A stretch of DNA of 64,000 nucleotides. Source: Coriaria nepalensis (Eukaryota > Streptophyta > Magnoliopsida > Cucurbitales > Coriariaceae). Positions within the stretch are counted from its first letter, which is position 1; each line of letters opens with the position of its first letter. The stretch is from the NCBI GenBank assembly GCA_027186245.1, contig CP114486.1:9252501-9316500 (forward strand). The letters run 5' to 3'. Positions 61,515 through 64,000 of this stretch are shown piece after piece. A program made the position numbers and the translations under genes. The notes below the pieces were generated by a model. The model was not told the origin of the DNA. It was given only the letters and a program-made list of their open reading frames with translations, and searched no databases.

Positions 61515-62528
61515 TAATATATAATAAAAATTGAGCTTAAATACGGAATTATACCACACCTAAATTTTCAATTAAATACACCATGTTCATATTTTATAAT
61601 AAAACTTCCTAAAATATTTTCACTTTATTTACAGCTAAATTTCCTAAAATACCATCATTTCTAAAAATAAAATAAATATTAAATGTAAATTAATAACTAC
61701 AATCATTTTTCTTAAAAGAAAGAAAGAAGGAAGAAAAAAATCATACTAAATGGCATAGTTTACAATCAAATTTCTTAAAATACGGTACTCACTCGATAAT
61801 AAATTCACATCAAATGTAAATTAATAATATCCCTCATATATCCTAAAAAATATTTAGGAAAAGAATACTTATTTTTCATTTAAAGAAAATCCTAATTTTT
61901 TACAATCTAAGAAAATCTTAAGAGCTTAAAACATAAAATCATAAACTGAGAAACCTAAAGCATAAAAACTACATTTGATAATAAAATCGATTAAAAAAAA
62001 CACATTTTACAAACAAAAAAAAAAGTAAAAAATAAAAATAAAATTGATAGTAAAATTAATAATATAATTTAATCTATAATAATAGTTTCTCTATGTGGGT
62101 ACCGAATATATATAATTAAATAAAATAATCTAAAAATATTATATATATATATTTTATATGTACATTTTATTATAAATTCGTGGAGTCGGACGGATTATAA
62201 TCTAATTAGTAATACATTTAAAAGTATTTATATCTAGTTTTTCATTTTAGCTTAATTTTAATTAATATATATTTTTAAAATTTTTGCTATTCACATCGAA
62301 ATTTGTATACTATTTTTTAAAATTAAATTATATAAAAATTGCTTTTGTTAATTTTAATAGAAGAATAGCTCTTAATACTATATTATTTATTATGTGTTTA
62401 GGATTAATAAAAGAGAGTGTGATGAAGGATTTAATAATTTGTAACGTCCGTACATGGTTGTCTCTGTATGTTGCATGCTTCAATTTTTAATGTATTTCCA
62501 ATCTTTGACTGATGTGCAGGGGAAACAA
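61515..62528. other. Gene-free AT-rich stretch
   Basis: It begins with sequence like a second Helitron 5' part and contains poly-A tracts. No coding region was recognised. Confidence 0.5.
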
Positions 62529-62551
62529 TCTCTCTCTCTCTCTCTCTCTCT
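62529..62551. repeat. (TC)n microsatellite
   Basis: About eleven TC dinucleotides. A 66-codon frame begins with an ATG at 62576 (MGSYENSNFQSLADAPFLKT), and a GT donor-like ATG|GTACAG lies at 62650. It could be an upstream exon or leader of the gene at 63321, but joining it there would not stay in frame. Confidence 0.7.
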
Positions 62552-62896
62552 TGAATGGATTGGATGGTTTGAGAGATGGGTTCGTACGAAAACAGCAATT
62601 TCCAATCCTTGGCTGATGCTCCTTTTCTGAAGACTACTCCGAATTCAATGGTACAGTTTAAAAATCATTCATTCCCTATTCTCTCCATATTCACTAATAT
62701 TATTCATCCTTCAACTCATCTCTCTCTAGATCTATATCTCTCTCTTTGTCTGTGTATTATAAGGCATTGCGTGTAGATGTAAAGAAGCTATAGCCACAGG
62801 GTGAAATTTTTGTCTAGTTTCAACTTTCAAATTACCTGCTCAGATGCAAAGAAACACGATATATAAACAAAAAACTAAAACGACTGGAAAGTAAGA

Positions 62897-62922
62897 AGAG
62901 AGAGAGAGAGAGAGAGAGAGAG
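62897..62922. repeat. (AG)n microsatellite
   Basis: About thirteen AG dinucleotides, 400 bp upstream of the LAX2-like start codon. GA tracts are common in plant promoters and leaders. Confidence 0.9.
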
Positions 62923-63320
62923 GGACTGCAGGGCATGCATTCATAATCATGTCTTGCCTCGGAAAAGAGCACCATTCCCATTTATTCATTCTTTCATTCC
63001 CCACTTGTCATCTATAATTCCGTGTTTGGGTTCTAATCCCGAGAATAACAAAGGTGAAATTAAACAAAATATTATATATATATATGAGATGATATAATAT
63101 AAAGTTGCATAAGATTCCCACAATTTAGTTCTAGAGAAAAAAAAAAGAATGAATAAAAAAATGGTTATATAAAAAGAAGGCTAGCTTTTAGATTTCTAGA
63201 TTTGTTGTGTTTTTGGTGGGATATAGAGCTTAATTATATAGCCTATATATCTTGAGATGGGAAAGTGAATCTTTTCCCCTTTCCAAAAGTAGCTTTTGAA
63301 GCTTTGCATGCGCAGTAACC

Positions 63321-63967
63321 ATGGCCTCCTCTTCTAACACTACCCATTCCCACCGCCACATGAAAGAGGAAGAGGTAGCAGCTGATGCAGAAGCTAACTG
63401 GTTGCAATTAGGGTTAGGGTTAGGGCTAGGGTTAGAATTAGGATTAACATCCCGTTCAAGGAACCAAGCTGGAGATCGTGAGCTCGAATCAAACCCGGTT
63501 CATTCAGCTTCCGGCCGTGATCATCATCGTCATCCGCAACGCCAACATGTGATTTCTTCTTCTACTTTACATTTTGTAACACATGATCATGAACATCAAC
63601 ATGAGAGAAGGCTAGGGTTAGGGTTAGGGTTAGGGGTAGGTTTAGGGGTAGGAGTAGGGGTATCTAGAAATGTGGAAAATGATGTAGTAGTAGCGAAGCA
63701 GCAAATGGGTACAAGTCATGTAGCCATAAATATTTCTAGTAGTGATGATGAAGATGATGAATGTAATAACCATACTCCTCATGAGCATAACTATTATAAT
63801 TATGGTCATAGATTGCAATCATGGCATATGCCGGCTGTTCAATATCACATGATGAGTGGTTCTGATCATCATCATCCTTCTCGCCCTCCTAATCATCATC
63901 ATTACTACAACCCTACAACAAGATCCCACCACGGTTTGTGGTTCACTCTTCTCTCCTCAACCAACCG
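63321..63967 (+). CDS. EAR-motif protein, LAX PANICLE 2-like, first exon (partial)
   Basis: The ATG lies in a good context (AACCATGGC). The frame is open for 215 codons to a donor at 63968 (CAACCG|GTGAGC, phase 2), and the rest lies beyond the window. Residues 26-42 read NWLQLGLGLGLGLELGL, with overlapping LxLxL EAR repressor motifs; a second Leu/Val-Gly run is at about 97-114. Between and after these are His-rich stretches, an acidic SSSDDEDDE patch and a final GLWFTLLSSTNR. The N-terminal W-L-x-L-G-L and the L-W-F-T/S-L motif before a splice site recall LAX PANICLE 2/BARREN STALK2-type proteins, whose C-terminus carries a ubiquitin-like RAWUL domain. That domain would have to be in the missing exons. 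The family call is tentative; a gene with repressor motifs is well supported. Confidence 0.6.
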
Positions 63968-64000
63968 GTGAGCTGATTATTAATTGCTTTATTAATTACT

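Noticed and set aside
62576..62776. Small + frame beginning MGSYENSNFQ as a coding exon of the downstream LAX2-like gene
   Set aside because: Its donor-like end is in phase 0, and splicing to the acceptor-like CGCAG before 63316 would meet TAA at once. It could only be leader or a separate unknown transcript.
63408..63660. Interstitial telomere
   Set aside because: The repeats are TTAGGG rather than the usual plant TTTAGGG, are short, and lie in frame inside a well-supported coding exon.

Overview
This is a piece of a flowering-plant nuclear genome, most likely a eudicot. It is AT-rich, has intron-rich genes with standard GT-AG splice sites, and holds many decayed plant transposable elements. 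The species cannot be fixed from the window alone. Five protein-coding genes could be modelled by joining exons by eye: a two-exon germin-like protein (14061-15107, +), plastid histidinol dehydrogenase (15357-22228, -, 14 exons), a POLLENLESS3/TDM1-like TPR protein (37521-39365, -, 5 exons), the small-RNA 2'-O-methyltransferase HEN1 (40568-51419, -, 9 coding exons), and the first exon of an EAR-motif protein resembling LAX PANICLE 2 (63321-63967, +, runs off the window). In each of the four complete models the reading frame stays open across every junction.

Layout: 1-13.5 kb is nested, decayed Ty1/copia material with one clear SINE. 13.5-22.8 kb is a gene island in which the germin-like gene and histidinol dehydrogenase converge with about 250 bp between their stop codons. 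22.8-36.4 kb is again mostly copia remnants, with a long-TIR MITE and a hAT-type MITE. A broken TAF6 pseudogene lies at 36.45 kb. 37.5-52.4 kb is a second gene island (TDM1-like gene and HEN1, same strand). HEN1 intron 2 carries a 4.9-kb copia element with diverged LTRs and a 5-bp target-site duplication. 52.4-63.2 kb is AT-rich and largely gene-free, with a tandem array of drastically deleted copia elements (57.7-59.3 kb) and a Helitron-like element. The window ends in the LAX2-like gene.

The genes are not an operon or an evident cluster; they serve histidine synthesis, cell wall/apoplast, meiotic exit, small-RNA stability and development. No dedicated multi-gene system was found. The most unusual structure is the tandem array at 57716-59266, where each internal region appears to be only a tRNA-Met primer site, the last codons of pol, and a polypurine tract.
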